Shown here piece by piece: positions 1 through 12,089 of a DNA stretch of 64,000 bases. Location of the stretch: positions 4,387,670-4,451,669 of the forward strand of contig CP138906.1 in the NCBI GenBank assembly GCA_033977085.1, in the 5' to 3' direction. The first letter of the stretch is position 1. Each line of letters begins with the position of its first letter. The notes under the pieces are model-generated. The model had not been told where the DNA came from. It was given only the letters and a program-made list of their open reading frames with translations, and made no database searches. The translations under genes were made by a program, and so were the position numbers. This stretch comes from Apirhabdus apintestini. Lineage in GTDB: Bacteria; Pseudomonadota; Gammaproteobacteria; Enterobacterales; Enterobacteriaceae.

Positions 1-578
1 GGAGCGTTCAGGCGAGTGGTGATATCAATTGGCTGCTCCGGCGAATTCAGGGTCTTATCACCGGTTAAGCGGCCATACCACGCGACGGCTGCTTTCAATT
101 GAGGATTATGCGCGGCGTAAAGCCAGGCGATGCGTCCTCCCCAACAAAAGCCGGTCACCATCAGGCGATTAGCATTCCCGCCGTGGCGCGCGGCCCAACT
201 GGCGACGTGATCGAGATCCGCCAGTACCTGCGCGTCTGGAACGTGGGCTACCAGCCCATTGAGAAGCGTGGGAATATCAGAATAGTCGTCCGGGCTTCCC
301 TGACGGAAATACAATTCCGGCGCAATAGCCAGATAACCTTCATGCGCCAGCCGGCGGCAAATATCCCGGATATGTTCATGTACCCCAAAAATTTCCTGTA
401 TCACGATAACGACGGGTAGCCCTTCGCTCTGGTCTTCCGGGCGAGCGAACCAGGCGGGCATGCTGTCGCCCTGGCTTGGGATTGTGGTTTCCCCGGTGCG
501 CAGGTTTTCTGCCGTGGTGTGAATCACCGCTGTGGCATTATCGGCGAAGGGGAGAGGTGGCACTGATGTTTGAGTCAT
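1..578 (-). CDS. dlhH: Dienelactone hydrolase family protein, C-terminus beyond the window
   Basis: An alpha/beta hydrolase of the carboxymethylenebutenolidase type, cytoplasmic; the physiological substrate of E. coli DlhH (YsgA) is not firmly known. The minus-strand frame opens with ATG at 576-578 and runs to the window edge without a stop, about 192 of some 270 residues. The nucleophile motif Gly-Phe-Cys-Trp-Gly-Gly has its Cys near residue 145, and an early family block (QEIFGVHEHIRD) begins near residue 61. The catalytic Asp and His would lie outside the window. It is divergent from udp, as in E. coli. No frame break is seen in the part present. Confidence 0.9.
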   Translation of the reverse strand, partial: MTQTSVPPLPFADNATAVIHTTAENLRTGETTIPSQGDSMPAWFARPEDQSEGLPVVIVIQEIFGVHEHIRDICRRLAHEGYLAIAPELYFRQGSPDDYSDIPTLLNGLVAHVPDAQVLADLDHVASWAARHGGNANRLMVTGFCWGGRIAWLYAAHNPQLKAAVAWYGRLTGDKTLNSPEQPIDITTRLNA

Positions 579-850
579 GGCTATCTCCATCCTGGCGCGC
601 GGGCAGCGCCCGACGTAATTAAGTTATGCTTTGCGTTGCGTTGTCTGGCCTGGCGGCGGGTAGCTGACAGGCGGCAACGTTTTCATTAAATGCGTGCGTC
701 CGAATAACTATAGCCATAAACCCGGCACGTAAAATGTTGGGCTGGCGTAGCAACGACCAAAATGGAGATAAAACGCCGTGAGGGCATCAATTTTAATGGG
801 CGTGCGGGCGGGTTTGCCTGCCATTTGAGGTGTAAAGCCATACGCCAGTA

Positions 851-948
851 TTTGTGAAGCAAATCACTTAGTGATGCATAAATAAGAGTAATTTGTTTCA
901 TTACAGGTGAGATGTATCACGTAATTACGCGGCAGGCCCGGTTAGAGT
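851..948 (+). promoter_or_regulatory. udp control region: two CRP-like sites 53 bp apart
   Basis: Two imperfect CRP half-site pairs are visible: TGTGA at 853-857 with TCACT at 864-868, and GGTGA at 906-910 with TCACG at 917-921. Their centres are 53 bp apart, the spacing known for CRP/CytR-controlled nucleoside promoters such as E. coli udp and deoP2. CytR would bind between them (TGATGCAT at 870-877 is a candidate half site). A possible -10 is TAGAGT at 943-948. CytR binding is inference. Confidence 0.6.
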
Positions 949-988
949 AGACGCCTTATTTTCCCACAGTGATTTCAAGGAGCGCGCT

Positions 989-1749
989 ATGTCAGCGACT
1001 GACGTTTTCCATTTGGGCCTGACTCAGGGTGATTTACAGGGTGCAACGCTTGCCATTGTGCCGGGCGATCCACAGCGGGTGGAAAAAATAGCGGCATTAA
1101 TGGATAACCCCGTATTGCTTGCTTCGCACCGCGAGTTTACGACCTGGCGTGCACAGATAGACGGTAAGTCCATCATCGTATGTTCCACAGGGATTGGCGG
1201 CCCTTCTACCTCGATAGCCGTTGAAGAATTAGCGCAGTTGGGGATTCGCACTTTTTACGCGTGGGAACCACCGGAGCTATCCAGCCGAATATCAGTGTGG
1301 GCGATGTGCTGGTTACTACGGCTTCTGTGCGCCTGGACGGTGCCAGCCTGCACTTTGCGCCTCTCGAATACCCGGCGGTTGCAGATTTTACCTGCACCAC
1401 CGCGCTGGTAGAGGCAGCCAGGGCCGCCGGTGCGGTAACGCATATTGGCGTGACGGCGTCTTCCGATACTTTTTATCCAGGCCAGGAGCGCTATGATACC
1501 TTTTCTGGTCGCGTAGAGCGGCGTTTTAAAGGTTCAATGGCTGAATGGCAGGCGATGGGCGTGATGAATTATGAAATGGAATCCGCGACGCTGTTAACCA
1601 TGTGCGCGAGTCAGGGATTGCGCGCCGGTATGATAGCCGGGGTCATTGTTAATCGTACTCAGCAAGAAATCCCGGATGCGCAATTGATGAAACAAACGGA
1701 AGGCCACGCGATAAATATTGTGGTTGAGGCCGCGCGCCGTCTGCTTTAA
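989..1749 (+). pseudogene. udp: Uridine phosphorylase, one frameshift
   Basis: Uridine phosphorylase cleaves uridine with phosphate to uracil and ribose-1-phosphate (pyrimidine salvage, cytoplasm). The N-terminal part, with [12 protein letters not shown] near residue 25, reads to position 1251; the rest ([26 protein letters not shown] onward is split across short blocks, then the conserved [13 protein letters not shown]) reads in another frame. The break is at T5, 1252-1256, where T6 would restore the frame, giving 253 residues, the E. coli length. No other lesion is visible. ATG 989 follows the ribosome site AAGGAG near 978. Either a one-base sequence error or a very recent null allele. Confidence 0.9.
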
Positions 1750-2198
1750 TTTCGCCCGCTCGGTGGCGCGTAAGCTGAGACGCGCCATCGACTTAATCGT
1801 ATGTCTCGTCCCCATATTCTGACTCAGCATAGGTTGATACCAGGTAGCTCGCCCGCGCGCTGGCAGCGGTTTGCTCTGGCAGAAAACGCGGGTTGGTTTT
1901 GTCAGATGCGCGCCTAAAAGGCGCTTTTTAACGCTCTTTGCCAATTCTGCGGCGTAGAATCATGCGCTTGCCGCCCGTAAATATTTTTACTCCGCGTGTA
2001 CCTATATTGCTTGTTGAGGACATCCTTGGTTTGCGCTCCTGCGAAATATATTTTCCTGGCGCGGTAAGAGTACCGCGCTTTTTGCGCGGCTTTACGCAGA
2101 AAAGCGCTTTTCATCTGGACATCCATACAGCACAATTTTACTTTGATTAAAGCCTCGCCCTCTGCTGGAGGGCGGTAAACTCGCATTCTGGAGGCGGA
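1750..2198. other. udp-rmuC intergenic region, no gene recognised
   Basis: About 450 bases without a convincing gene on either strand. The right half holds inverted repeats built on GCGCGG and AAAAGCGC around 2055-2110, which could form a terminator-like hairpin for udp, and it must carry the rmuC promoter. Short frames here show no protein family I recognise. Confidence 0.4.
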
Positions 2199-3629
2199 GT
2201 GGACAACTCATTACTGCTCGTTATCATCATGGTGCTTGCAGGCGTTGGTGCCGGTTGGTTGCTGGCCAGCCTGCGCGCGGCGCAAAAACTGGCGCTGGAG
2301 CATACCGCCCAGCGCGAGCTTTACGGCGAACTGATGGCGGCGCGGCAGCAGCTTCAGCAGGCTGAATATTGGCATGAAGAGTGTGAGCGTCTAAACGGTG
2401 AGCTGCGCCACCAGCTGGAGATCAACGGGGTACAGGAAGCCGATCTGCGTGAACTGAGCACGCGACTTGAAGAAACGCGTATTAACGCGGAAGAAAAAGT
2501 CCGGCAGATGATGAGCAGCGAACACCGCCTGAGCGAGCAGTTTGAAAACCTCGCGCATCGGATTTTTGAACAGAATAGCCGGCGGGTGGATGAGCAAAAT
2601 CGCCAAAGCCTGCAGGGGCTACTTACACCGCTGCGGGAGCAGTTAGACGGTTTTCGGCGCCAGGTGCAGGATAGCTTTGGTCAGGAAGCGCGGGAGCGGC
2701 ACACGCTGACTCATGAGATCCGCAATCTGCAACAGCTTAACGCCAGAATGGCTCAGGAAGCCGTCAATCTCACCCAGGCATTAAAAGGTAATAACAAAAC
2801 CCAGGGAAATTGGGGAGAAGTGGTGCTTGGCCGCGTGCTGGAGGCCTCGGGGCTGCGCGAAGGCCATGAATATGATCTGCAAGTAAATATTCAGCGCGAA
2901 GACGGTAGCCGGATGCAGCCGGATGTCATTGTACGCCTGCCCCAAGGCAAAGACGTGGTGATTGATGCAAAAATGACGCTGGTGGCCTGGGAGCGTTTCT
3001 TTAACGCTGAAGAAGAGTACGCGCGGGAGCAGGCGCTTTCAGAGCATATTGCCGCGATTCGCCAGCATATTCGCTCGCTGGGGAGTAAAGATTACCAGTG
3101 CTTGCCAGGGTAAAATCTCTTGATTATGTACTGATGTTTATCCCGATTGAGCCGGCGTTTTTGGCGGCAATAGACAAACAGCCCGAGCTCGATAAATGAA
3201 GCGCTACAGCGCAATATTATGCTAGTCAGCCCCACTACGCTGCTGGTGGCGCTACGGACTATTGCCAATCTCTGGCGCTATGAACACCAAAGCCGTAATG
3301 CCCAACGTATCGCCGATCGGGCGGCGCGTCTCTATGATAAAATGCGGCTGTTTGTCGATGATATGTCTGCTATCGGCAATAACCTGGATAAAGCGCAGGA
3401 TACCTACCGGCAGGCAATGAAAAAGTTGGCCAGTGGGCGCGGAAATATTCTGGTCCAGGCCGAGGCTTTCCGTGAACTCGGCGTTGAAATCAAGAGAGAA
3501 ATCAATCCAGAATTGTCTGCCCGGGCGAAACTGGATGGCGACAATGCCGCTATTGCACCCGGAGAGCGGTATGACACCCAGGTTGAACCAGAAATCACCC
3601 CAGCGCGCCGTGCAGCGGGTGATATCTGA
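2199..3629 (+). pseudogene. rmuC: DNA recombination protein RmuC, two frameshifts
   Basis: RmuC is a membrane-anchored protein with a coiled coil and a nuclease-like domain that limits recombination at inverted repeats in E. coli. The GTG start at 2199 is followed by a hydrophobic N-terminal anchor (residues 5-22), a long Gln/Glu-rich coiled coil (about 30-170) and the conserved VVIDAKMTLVAWERF near 250. The frame breaks at 3108-3113, where one base is missing after LPG, and again at 3186-3191, where AGCTG appears as AGCTCG. The C-terminal part (MLVSPTTLLVALRTIANLW) is intact. Restoring both gives 476 residues against 475 in E. coli. It stands between udp and ubiE as in E. coli. Confidence 0.88.
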
Positions 3630-3720
3630 TAAGGTATACCCTGCGTGGCGCTGAATCATAGGGCAACACGGTGCAATCTGTTACACTCCTTCAAATATTT
3701 TTCAACAAGCAGGCATTGAG

Positions 3721-4476
3721 ATGGCTGGAGATTCGCAGGATACGACGCATTTTGGTTTCCGTACCGTTGCAAAAACGCAAAAGGCGGACATGGTAGCGCA
3801 AGTCTTTCACTCCGTTGCGGCAAAATACGATGTAATGAACGACCTGATGTCGTTTGGCATTCACCGGTTATGGAAACGCTTCACTATTGATTGCAGCGGC
3901 GTGCGTCGCGGTCAGCGCGTATTAGACTCGGCCGGAGGCACCGGGGATTTAACGGCTAAATTTTCGCGTTTAGTTGGTGAAACGGGCAGTGTCGTGCTGG
4001 CTGATATCAATGATTCCATGTTAAAGATGGGGCGTGAGAAGCTGCGTAACACCGGAGTTATTGGCAATGTAGAATATGTGCAGGCCAACGCAGAGGCGCT
4101 GCCGTTTCCGGACAACACATTTGACTGTATTACTATCTCTTTTGGACTGCGTAACGTAACCGATAAAGAGAAAGCGCTGCGTTCCATGTATCGGGTATTA
4201 AAACCGGGCGGGCGTTTACTGGTGCTTGAGTTTTCTAAACCTATTATAGACCCGCTAAGTAAAGCCTACGATGCCTACTCTTTTCACGTCCTCCCGTGTA
4301 TTGGTGAGGTCGTGGCGCAGGATGCGGAAAGCTACCGCTATCTGGCGGAGTCAATCCGTATGCACCCGGATCAAGATACTTTGAAAACAATGATGGAAGA
4401 GGCCGGATTTGAGAATACCGCCTATTACAATTTGACGGCGGGCATTGTTGCTCTGCATCGCGGTTATAAATTCTGA
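3721..4476 (+). CDS. ubiE: Ubiquinone/menaquinone C-methyltransferase UbiE
   Basis: SAM-dependent methyltransferase that C-methylates demethylmenaquinone and the ubiquinone benzoquinol intermediate. The frame is intact at 251 residues, exactly the E. coli length. The N-terminal signature [18 protein letters not shown] lies near residues 35-52. SAM motif I reads DSAGGTGD near residue 69, where E. coli has DLAGGTGD. The second UbiE signature, [17 protein letters not shown], is near residue 160. It begins the ubiE-ubiJ-ubiB cluster, 14 bases before ubiJ. One of the few respiratory genes here with no frame break. Confidence 0.97.
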   Translation: MAGDSQDTTHFGFRTVAKTQKADMVAQVFHSVAAKYDVMNDLMSFGIHRLWKRFTIDCSGVRRGQRVLDSAGGTGDLTAKFSRLVGETGSVVLADINDSMLKMGREKLRNTGVIGNVEYVQANAEALPFPDNTFDCITISFGLRNVTDKEKALRSMYRVLKPGGRLLVLEFSKPIIDPLSKAYDAYSFHVLPCIGEVVAQDAESYRYLAESIRMHPDQDTLKTMMEEAGFENTAYYNLTAGIVALHRGYKF

Positions 4477-4490
4477 ACGGAGGAATGCGC

Positions 4491-5092
4491 GTGCCCTTTA
4501 TGCCGTTGGTAACAGCCGCTGTGGAAACCTTCGTTAATCGTATGCTCTGGCGTGACGATGCGCTTAAAGCGGCTCGCCAGCCTTTAAAAGGCAAGATACT
4601 ACGCATTGAGCTTAAAGAACTGGACTCGCCGCTGATTTTGGCGTTTAGCGATAAACAAATCGATGTTTTAAGTCAGTGGGAAGATAGTGCCGATTGTACT
4701 GTCGCTACGCGCATAGCCGTTTTGCCACAGCTCCGCGATCGCCAGAGGCTTACGGCGCTAATAAAGCAAGGTGACCTGGAAGTGCATGGCGATATCCAGG
4801 TCGTGCAGCATCTCGTTTCGCTTATTCATCTTGCCGATTTCGATCCCGCAGAGTTACTGGCGCCCTGGATAGGCGATATCCCAGCAGAGGGTGTGAGTCA
4901 ATTTCTCCGCGGCGGTGCTCGTTTTCTAAAAAAGCGTGCGGAGCATAGCCAGCGCTATCTTGCGGACGCGATGACGGAAGAGTGGCGCCTGGCACCAGGG
5001 CGCCTCGAAACGGTTTGGTTTATCGATGAAGTAAGCGCGATAGCAGATGAAGTAGAATCGCTGGAAAAACGCATGGCGCGTCTGGAGGGGAA

Positions 5093-5096
<4 letters not shown>
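4491..5096 (+). CDS. ubiJ: Ubiquinone biosynthesis accessory factor UbiJ
   Basis: UbiJ (YigP) is an SCP2-domain lipid-binding protein that helps hold the Ubi complex and its hydrophobic intermediates together. The frame is intact and matches E. coli UbiJ along its length (201 residues here), including [20 protein letters not shown] and [11 protein letters not shown] chose GTG at 4491 over the in-frame ATG at 4485 because the Shine-Dalgarno GGAGGA occupies 4479-4484, directly against the ATG but at 6-base spacing from the GTG, and because the GTG start aligns with the E. coli N-terminus. A predicted C-terminal helix ([12 protein letters not shown]) is typical. Its stop overlaps the ubiB ATG. 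Confidence 0.93.
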
Positions 5097-6732
<1,636 letters not shown>

Positions 6733-6806
6733 TTTACATCGTAACGAACTTATTCGCGTGCCGTATACTCTATGTACTGGCTCGCTTAAATATCTGAGGA
6801 TTTATC

Positions 6807-7075
6807 ATGGGTGGTATTAGTATCTGGCAGTTGCTTATCATTGCCGTAATTGTGGTGTTGTTATTCGGCACTAAAAAGCTCGGATCTATAGGCTCCGACC
6901 TCGGTGCGTCAATCAAAGGCTTTAAAAAAGCGATGGGCGACGATGAAGAAAAACCACGGCATCGACCGAATCCGGGAAAAAAGATGCCGATTTCCCCACG
7001 GCGCCTTTACCGGAAAAAGCTGAAGACAGCCTCCGTAAAGACGAAGTCAAAAATCACGATAACAATCAGGTGTAA
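6807..7075 (+). pseudogene. tatA: Twin-arginine translocase subunit TatA, one frameshift
   Basis: TatA oligomers form the size-variable pore of the Sec-independent pathway for folded proteins. The functional N-terminus is complete: membrane helix (residues 2-20), the [14 protein letters not shown] hinge and the amphipathic helix [11 protein letters not shown]. At 6949-6953 an A5 run stands where A6 is needed; the frame then reads on into tatB. Restoring one A gives an acidic/Lys tail ending ...NHDNNQV and a stop at 7073-7075, 89 residues as in E. coli. Only the dispensable tail is affected, so function could survive even if the deletion is real. Confidence 0.88.
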
Positions 7076-7078
7076 GGC

Positions 7079-7609
7079 GTGTTCGATATTGGTTTTGGCG
7101 AACTGGTTCTGGTGTTTATCGTTGGCCTGATAGTTCTAGGGCCACAGCGTCTTCCTGTAGCGGTAAAAACGGTGGCTGGATGGATCCGGGCGCTGCGCTC
7201 GCTGGCAACCACGGTGCAAAATGAGCTTAGCCAGGAACTTAAATTGCAGGAGCTTCAGGACAGCCTGAAAAAGGTTGAAAAAGCGAGCCTGAATAATCTT
7301 TCGCCTGAACTGAAGTCGTCGATGGACGAGCTACGTCAGGCAGCCGAGGCAATGAAGCGCTCTTATACGGCGAACGATCCGGAAAAAGAGAGTGACGAAG
7401 CGCATACAATACACAACCCGCTTGTAGAAGAGCCTCAGGGCGCGACGCCCGCTCAGGCTGCTCATCAGGTGAGCGCACCTCAGCAAGTTCCGGGCGATGG
7501 CGCAGTGGATGCGCCTGTGCAAGTAAAGGCGGATAGCGTCGCTGAAAATACCACGCAGGCAATGAGTCCATCGCCTGAATCAACTCATTCTCCAGATAGT
7601 AAATCCTGA
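7079..7609 (+). CDS. tatB: Sec-independent translocase protein TatB
   Basis: TatB pairs with TatC to recognise twin-arginine signal peptides. The frame is intact at 176 residues (E. coli 171), starting at GTG 7079 three bases after the restored tatA stop. The sequence [26 protein letters not shown] holds the conserved acidic Glu8 in the membrane helix and the GP hinge, split here over residues 1-26. An amphipathic helix ([17 protein letters not shown]) and a variable acidic, Ala/Pro/Gln-rich tail follow. It is second in tatABC. Confidence 0.95.
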   Translation: MFDIGFGELVLVFIVGLIVLGPQRLPVAVKTVAGWIRALRSLATTVQNELSQELKLQELQDSLKKVEKASLNNLSPELKSSMDELRQAAEAMKRSYTANDPEKESDEAHTIHNPLVEEPQGATPAQAAHQVSAPQQVPGDGAVDAPVQVKADSVAENTTQAMSPSPESTHSPDSKS

Positions 7610-7611
7610 AC

Positions 7612-8421
7612 ATGGCCGTTGAAGATACTCAACCACTAATCAGCCATTTAATTGAGCTCGCGAAAACGACTGTTAAACTGCATCATCGCCATATTGCTCA
7701 TCTTTTTGGCGCTGGTTTATTTTGCAAATGATATTTATCAGTTGGTTGCGGCACCGTTGATTTCTCAGATGCCGCTTGGCTCAACGATGATTGCGACCGA
7801 TGTTGCATCGCCTTTTTCACGCCGATTAAATTAACGATTATGGTGTCAGTCATTTTGTCGGCACCGGTTATTTTGTATCAGGTATGGGCGTTCGTTGCGC
7901 CGGCGCTTTATCGGCACGAACGTCGGCTTATCGTGCCGCTGTTGGTATCCAGTACTCTGCTATTTTATATCGGCATGGCATTTGCCTATTTTGTCGTCTT
8001 CCCGCTGGCATTCGGTTTTTTGACTAAAACGGCTCCCGCAGGCGTTACCATCTCAACTGACATTACCAATTATCTTGATTTTGTCATGGCGCTATTTATG
8101 GCGTTCGGCGTTTCTTTCGAAGTGCCGGTAGCGATTGTTTTGCTGTGCTGGATGGGAGTGACGACTCCGGAAGATTTAAAGAAAAAACGTCCATATGTGT
8201 TGGTTGGCGCGTTTGTTGTCGGCATGCTGTTAACGCCTCCGGATGTGTTTTCACAAACGCTGCTGGCTGTACCAATGTATTTTCTGTTTGAGGTTGGGGT
8301 TTTCTTCTCCCGCTTCTATGTCGGTAAGCGGCGTAAGCCAGATGATGAAGATTCGAATGGAGAAAACGATGCGGAAAATGCCGCGTCCTCAGCGGAAACT
8401 TCCGTTACGCCTAAAGAATAA
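7612..8421 (+). pseudogene. tatC: Sec-independent translocase protein TatC, two frameshifts
   Basis: TatC is the six-helix receptor for twin-arginine signal peptides. ATG 7612 begins [16 protein letters not shown], then AGCTG appears as AGCTCG at 7655-7660 and moves the frame; [10 protein letters not shown] continues in the next. Near 7812-7816 T5 stands for T6, and the remaining protein from [18 protein letters not shown] to the Glu-rich tail is uninterrupted. The shifts cancel, so the corrected protein is 269 residues (E. coli 258). Conserved periplasmic and helix residues, including FGVSFEVPV and PPDVFSQ, are present. A terminator follows. Confidence 0.9.
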
Positions 8422-8438
8422 CGTTATCTTTCTAGAAC

Positions 8439-8472
8439 AAATGCCGGTCAGTGAAAATTGACCGGCATTTTT
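8439..8472 (+). terminator. Rho-independent terminator of tatABC
   Basis: A 10-bp perfect stem (ATGCCGGTCA paired with TGACCGGCAT) with an 8-base loop is followed by a T run. It lies 18 bases after the tatC stop, so tatD here is not read through from tatABC, unlike the E. coli tatABCD unit. Confidence 0.88.
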
Positions 8473-9096
8473 GTTGCCAACTGAAAAACACGTCCTATGG
8501 GCCTGGTCATCAACGGGTTTTGGCTCTGCCTTGTTGTTTTGGGATTTAAATCTCACAAGACCTGGCAGAGACTTTTTTAAGGAATTTGGTATGCCCCACT
8601 AGGGCATCAAAGCAATGCCGCTTTCTATGAAGGCGGGTTTTTACGGCGGGCTGATCGGCCTGGTGATGGTAATTGCCTGTAACTGCGTATGCGGCTTTAG
8701 CGGCTGCCCTGGCAAGTTTATTATTGCTACTGGGGGATCTGTGGTGCCATCGCAAAAGGGCCAGAATTTTATCTGGCGGCCTGAGAATGCTTTTTCACTG
8801 GGTTCGCCATTATGGCGGCAAAGGCCAGAAATCTTACCTTTTACGCACGCGTTTCTGTAGCTGCATCCTGCCCGGTGCCGCAGCGCCTGATAGACAATCT
8901 TTGGCGATAAATACCTTATTTAAGCCCAAAGAGTTGTATGCCGTGGGCTAAAGTGTCTCGTAATGAACTCTTATCGCTTTCGCGGGTAAGGCGTTGGGAT
9001 AATCGACATTGTAACCGCGCGCAAGCAGGCCAGCGATGGTACTGCTGCTAATAAACCGGTTATCGGGTTTTGAAACATCACAATCCAGGAAAAAGA
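8473..9096. other. tatC-tatD spacer with unrecognised coding remnants
   Basis: In E. coli tatD follows tatC almost directly; here 620 bases intervene after a terminator. On the plus strand, 8587-8948 holds overlapping frames that look like one small gene in pieces: one reads GLIGLVMVIA, another a Leu-rich membrane-like stretch (AALAAALASLLLLLGDLW) followed by a basic segment. On the minus strand, 8950-9068 reads a short peptide ending at a stop without a convincing start. I recognise no family. It may be a broken small membrane-protein gene; low confidence. Confidence 0.3.
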
Positions 9097-9877
9097 ATGT
9101 TTGATATTGGGGTAAACCTGAGCAGTAAGCGGTTTGAAAACGACCGTGGGGAGGTGGTGATGCGTGCGCGTGAGGCGGGTGTGCGTGGCATGCTGCTAAC
9201 GGGCACCAGTATAGATGAGAGCAAACAAGTTCTTTCACTGGCCCGCCGCTACCCTGATTGCTGGAGTACTGCGGGCGTACATCCGCACGACGCTGAAAAT
9301 TGGACCGCAGGGTGCGTGGAGCAACTGGCGCTGCTGGCGGCGGAGCCGGAAGTGGTAGCGATTGGTGAATGCGGGTTAGATTTTAATCGAAATTTTTCTT
9401 CCCCGCAGGCGCAGGAACGGGCCTTTAGCGCGCAGTTAGCACTGGCTGCGGAGCTGTCACTGCCGGTATTTCTTCACTGCCGCGATGCTCATGAGCGCTT
9501 TATTGCTTTACTGGACCCTTGGTTAGATAAACTGCCAGGCGCCGTATTACACTGTTTTACTGGCAAAAAGTTGAGGCCACGGCGTGTTTAGAACGGGGCC
9601 TTTACCTTGGTATTACCGGGTGGATATGCGATGAAAGGCGCGGCCAACAATTAAGCGCACTACTGCCTGAGATTCCGCGACAGCGATTAATGCTGGAAAC
9701 CGATGCGCCGTGGTTAATACCGCGTGACCTTCGTCCTCAGCCTGCAGAGAAACGTAATGAGCCTGCTTTTTGGCACATATTCTGGAGCAGGCTGCACTTC
9801 GGCGAGGAGAAACGAGAGATGCTTTGGAGCAGGCAACGGATGAAAATGTCAGGCGCTTATTCAGTATCGAATTTTAA
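9097..9877 (+). pseudogene. tatD: TatD family metal-dependent deoxyribonuclease, two frameshifts
   Basis: TatD is a TIM-barrel metal-dependent DNase (3'-5' exonuclease in E. coli) not required for Tat export. ATG 9097 aligns with MFDIGVNL; metal and signature motifs [23 protein letters not shown] and [13 protein letters not shown] are present. After HCFTGK an A5 run at about 9565-9569 needs A6; near 9768-9772 T5 needs T6. The corrected protein is 260 residues, the E. coli length, ending LFSIEF with TAA at 9875-9877. The Asp of ETDAPWL lies after the first break. It is convergent with rfaH, 6 bases away. Confidence 0.88.
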
Positions 9878-9883
9878 ATGCTA

Positions 9884-10372
9884 TCAGAGTTTCTGAAAGT
9901 CAGTATTTTTTACGCTCTGAACCACTTGTCGGTTAAGCAGATTTAACAGCAGCATGGAACGCATTTCGCCATCAGGTTCAGTAAATATTGCCTGCAGCCC
10001 TTCAAAGGCCCCTTCGGTGATAATGACGCTATCGCCGGGCCACGGTGTATGAGGGTCGACAATCTCTTCCTGTTGATAATGTGTAATCTGATGAATAACT
10101 TTCTCTGGTATCGTGGCAGGCAGTGCGCCGAAACGCACAAAATGACTAACTCCCCGGGTCGAATTGATCGTGGTGGTATGAATATCCTCCGGATCAAATT
10201 TGACAAACAGGTAGTTGGGAAACAGCGGCTCGCTGACTTCACCGCGCTTTCCCCGGACCATTTTCTCAAGCGTAATCATTGGTGTCAGGCAGTCGACAGA
10301 CTGGCGCTCCAGATGCTCTTTCGCTCGCAGCAATTGACCTCGTTTGCAGTAAAGTAGATACCAGGATTGCAT
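9884..10372 (-). CDS. rfaH: Transcription antiterminator RfaH
   Basis: RfaH, a NusG paralogue, is recruited at ops pause sites and suppresses Rho and pausing in long surface-polysaccharide and haemolysin-type operons, then recruits ribosomes. The frame is intact at 162 residues, the E. coli length. The NGN domain covers about 1-100 ([20 protein letters not shown], then [13 protein letters not shown]), followed by a linker and a KOW-like C-terminal domain from about 112 ([20 protein letters not shown]). I saw no ops element inside this window, so its targets lie elsewhere. Confidence 0.96.
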   Translation of the reverse strand: MQSWYLLYCKRGQLLRAKEHLERQSVDCLTPMITLEKMVRGKRGEVSEPLFPNYLFVKFDPEDIHTTTINSTRGVSHFVRFGALPATIPEKVIHQITHYQQEEIVDPHTPWPGDSVIITEGAFEGLQAIFTEPDGEMRSMLLLNLLNRQVVQSVKNTDFQKL

Positions 10373-10557
10373 AATAACTCTTCTTAACTTGCCAGGCGCG
10401 CAAGCATAGCAAAACGCCCCTTAGAGTGATAGTTAAGACCATAATACTTCGCCGGGCAACATCATTATCTCATCGCATCACGCTTATTAACGAAACTACA
10501 GCAAGGGGCCGGTGAAGGCCGTATAATACGCCACCTGACCAGACGCAAAAGTGACTT

Positions 10558-12026
10558 ATGAAATATCACGACTTACGCGAATTTATCACGCTGCTGGAGC
10601 AGCAAGGGGAGCTAAAACGCATTGCGTTGCCGGTTGACCCTCATCTGGAAATGACCGAGATAGCCGATCGCACACTGCGAGCCGGTGGGCCGGCCCTTCT
10701 GTTTGAAAATCCCAAAGGTTATCGCATGCCCGTATTGTGTAACCTGTTTGGCACGCCGCGTCGGGTTGCGTTAGGTATGGGGCAAGAGGACGTTACCGCG
10801 CTGCGCGAGGTAGGTAAACTACTGGCGTTTCTCAAAGAGCCGGAGCCGCCAAAAGGGTTTCGCGATTTAGTTGATAAGCTGCCGCAATTTAAGCAAGTAT
10901 TGAATATGCCGACAAAGCGCCTGCGGAGCGCGCCGTGTCAGCAGCGGATTTTAGAAGGAGATGCGGTCGATCTCACGCATATTCCCATAATGCAATGCTG
11001 GCCGGGCGATGCGGCACCGTTAATCACTTGGGGGCTGACAGTGACCCGGGGGCCGCATAAAGAGCGGCAAAATCTCGGTATCTACCGCCTGCAGCAACTG
11101 GGCAAAAACAAATTGATTATGCGCTGGCTGTCTCATCGCGGCGGCGCGCTGGATTATCAAGAGTGGTGTGCTGCTCATCCGGGAGAACGTTTTCCTGTCT
11201 CTGTCGCTTTAGGCGCCGATCCTGCAACTCTTTTGGCGGCGGTAACTCCGGTGCCGGATACGCTGTCGGAATATGCGTTCGCGGGCCTACTGCGCGGCAC
11301 TAAAAGCGAAGTGGTGAAATGCCTTTCGAACGATCTGGAAGTACCGGCCAGTGCGGAAATCATCCTCGAAGGTTATATTGAGCCCGGCGAAACGGCGCCT
11401 GAGGGGCCCTATGGCGACCATACCGGATACTATAACGAAGTGGATAATTTCCCGGTATTCACGGTGACGCATATCACGGAGCGAGATGATGCGATTTATC
11501 ATTCTACTTATACCGGGCGCCCGCCGGATGAGCCCGCGGTTTTAGGCGTTGCGCTGAATGAAGTGTTCGTGCCGATACTGCAAAAACAGTTCCCGGAAAT
11601 CGTCGATTTTTATCTGCCGCCGGAAGGATGTTCATACCGTCTGGCGGTTGTCACCATAAAAAACAGTATGCCGGACATGCTAAGCGCGTCATGATGGGCG
11701 TTTGGTCCTTTTTGCGTCAGTTTATGTATACCAAATTCGTTATCGTATGCGACGATGACGTAAACGCGCGTGACTGGAATGATGTTATTTGGGCTATCAC
11801 TACGCGTATGGATCCTGCGCGCGACACCGTTTTGGTGGAAAATACGCCCATTGATTATCTGGATTTCGCCTCACCGGTTTCCGGCCTCGGTTCCAAAATG
11901 GGTATGGATGCCACCAACAAATGGCCGGGTGAAACGAACCGTGAATGGGGGCGCCCAATTCGTAAAGACGCGCAGGTAACGGCGCGTATTGATGCGATAT
12001 GGGATGAACTGGCCATTTTTAAATAA
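10558..12026 (+). pseudogene. ubiD: 4-hydroxy-3-polyprenylbenzoate decarboxylase UbiD, one frameshift
   Basis: UbiD uses prenylated FMN (made by UbiX) to decarboxylate 3-octaprenyl-4-hydroxybenzoate in ubiquinone synthesis. ATG 10558 opens [21 protein letters not shown]. The prFMN and metal region is complete ([18 protein letters not shown] near 180; [20 protein letters not shown] near 270-290). At 11658-11663 an A6 run needs A7; from there [20 protein letters not shown] to the end reads in the next frame. Corrected length 489 residues (E. coli 497). The GC-rich palindrome at 12033-12052 directly follows the stop. Confidence 0.9.
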
Positions 12027-12089
12027 GTAGAGGCCGGCGCCCGGGCGCCGGCGCGCAATTTGCACTCATGACCCGATTAGAGGGAGCGC

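Noticed and set aside
989..1749. Rescue of frameshifts by programmed or transcriptional slippage
   Set aside because: Slippage at poly(A) tracts is known in some insect symbionts, but T5 or A5 runs are too short to be good slippage sites, and it cannot explain the AGCT insertions or the rRNA changes.
9884..10372. An ops element (RfaH recruitment site) near rfaH or elsewhere in the window
   Set aside because: I looked for GGCGGTAGC-type sequence and found no convincing match ahead of a long operon.
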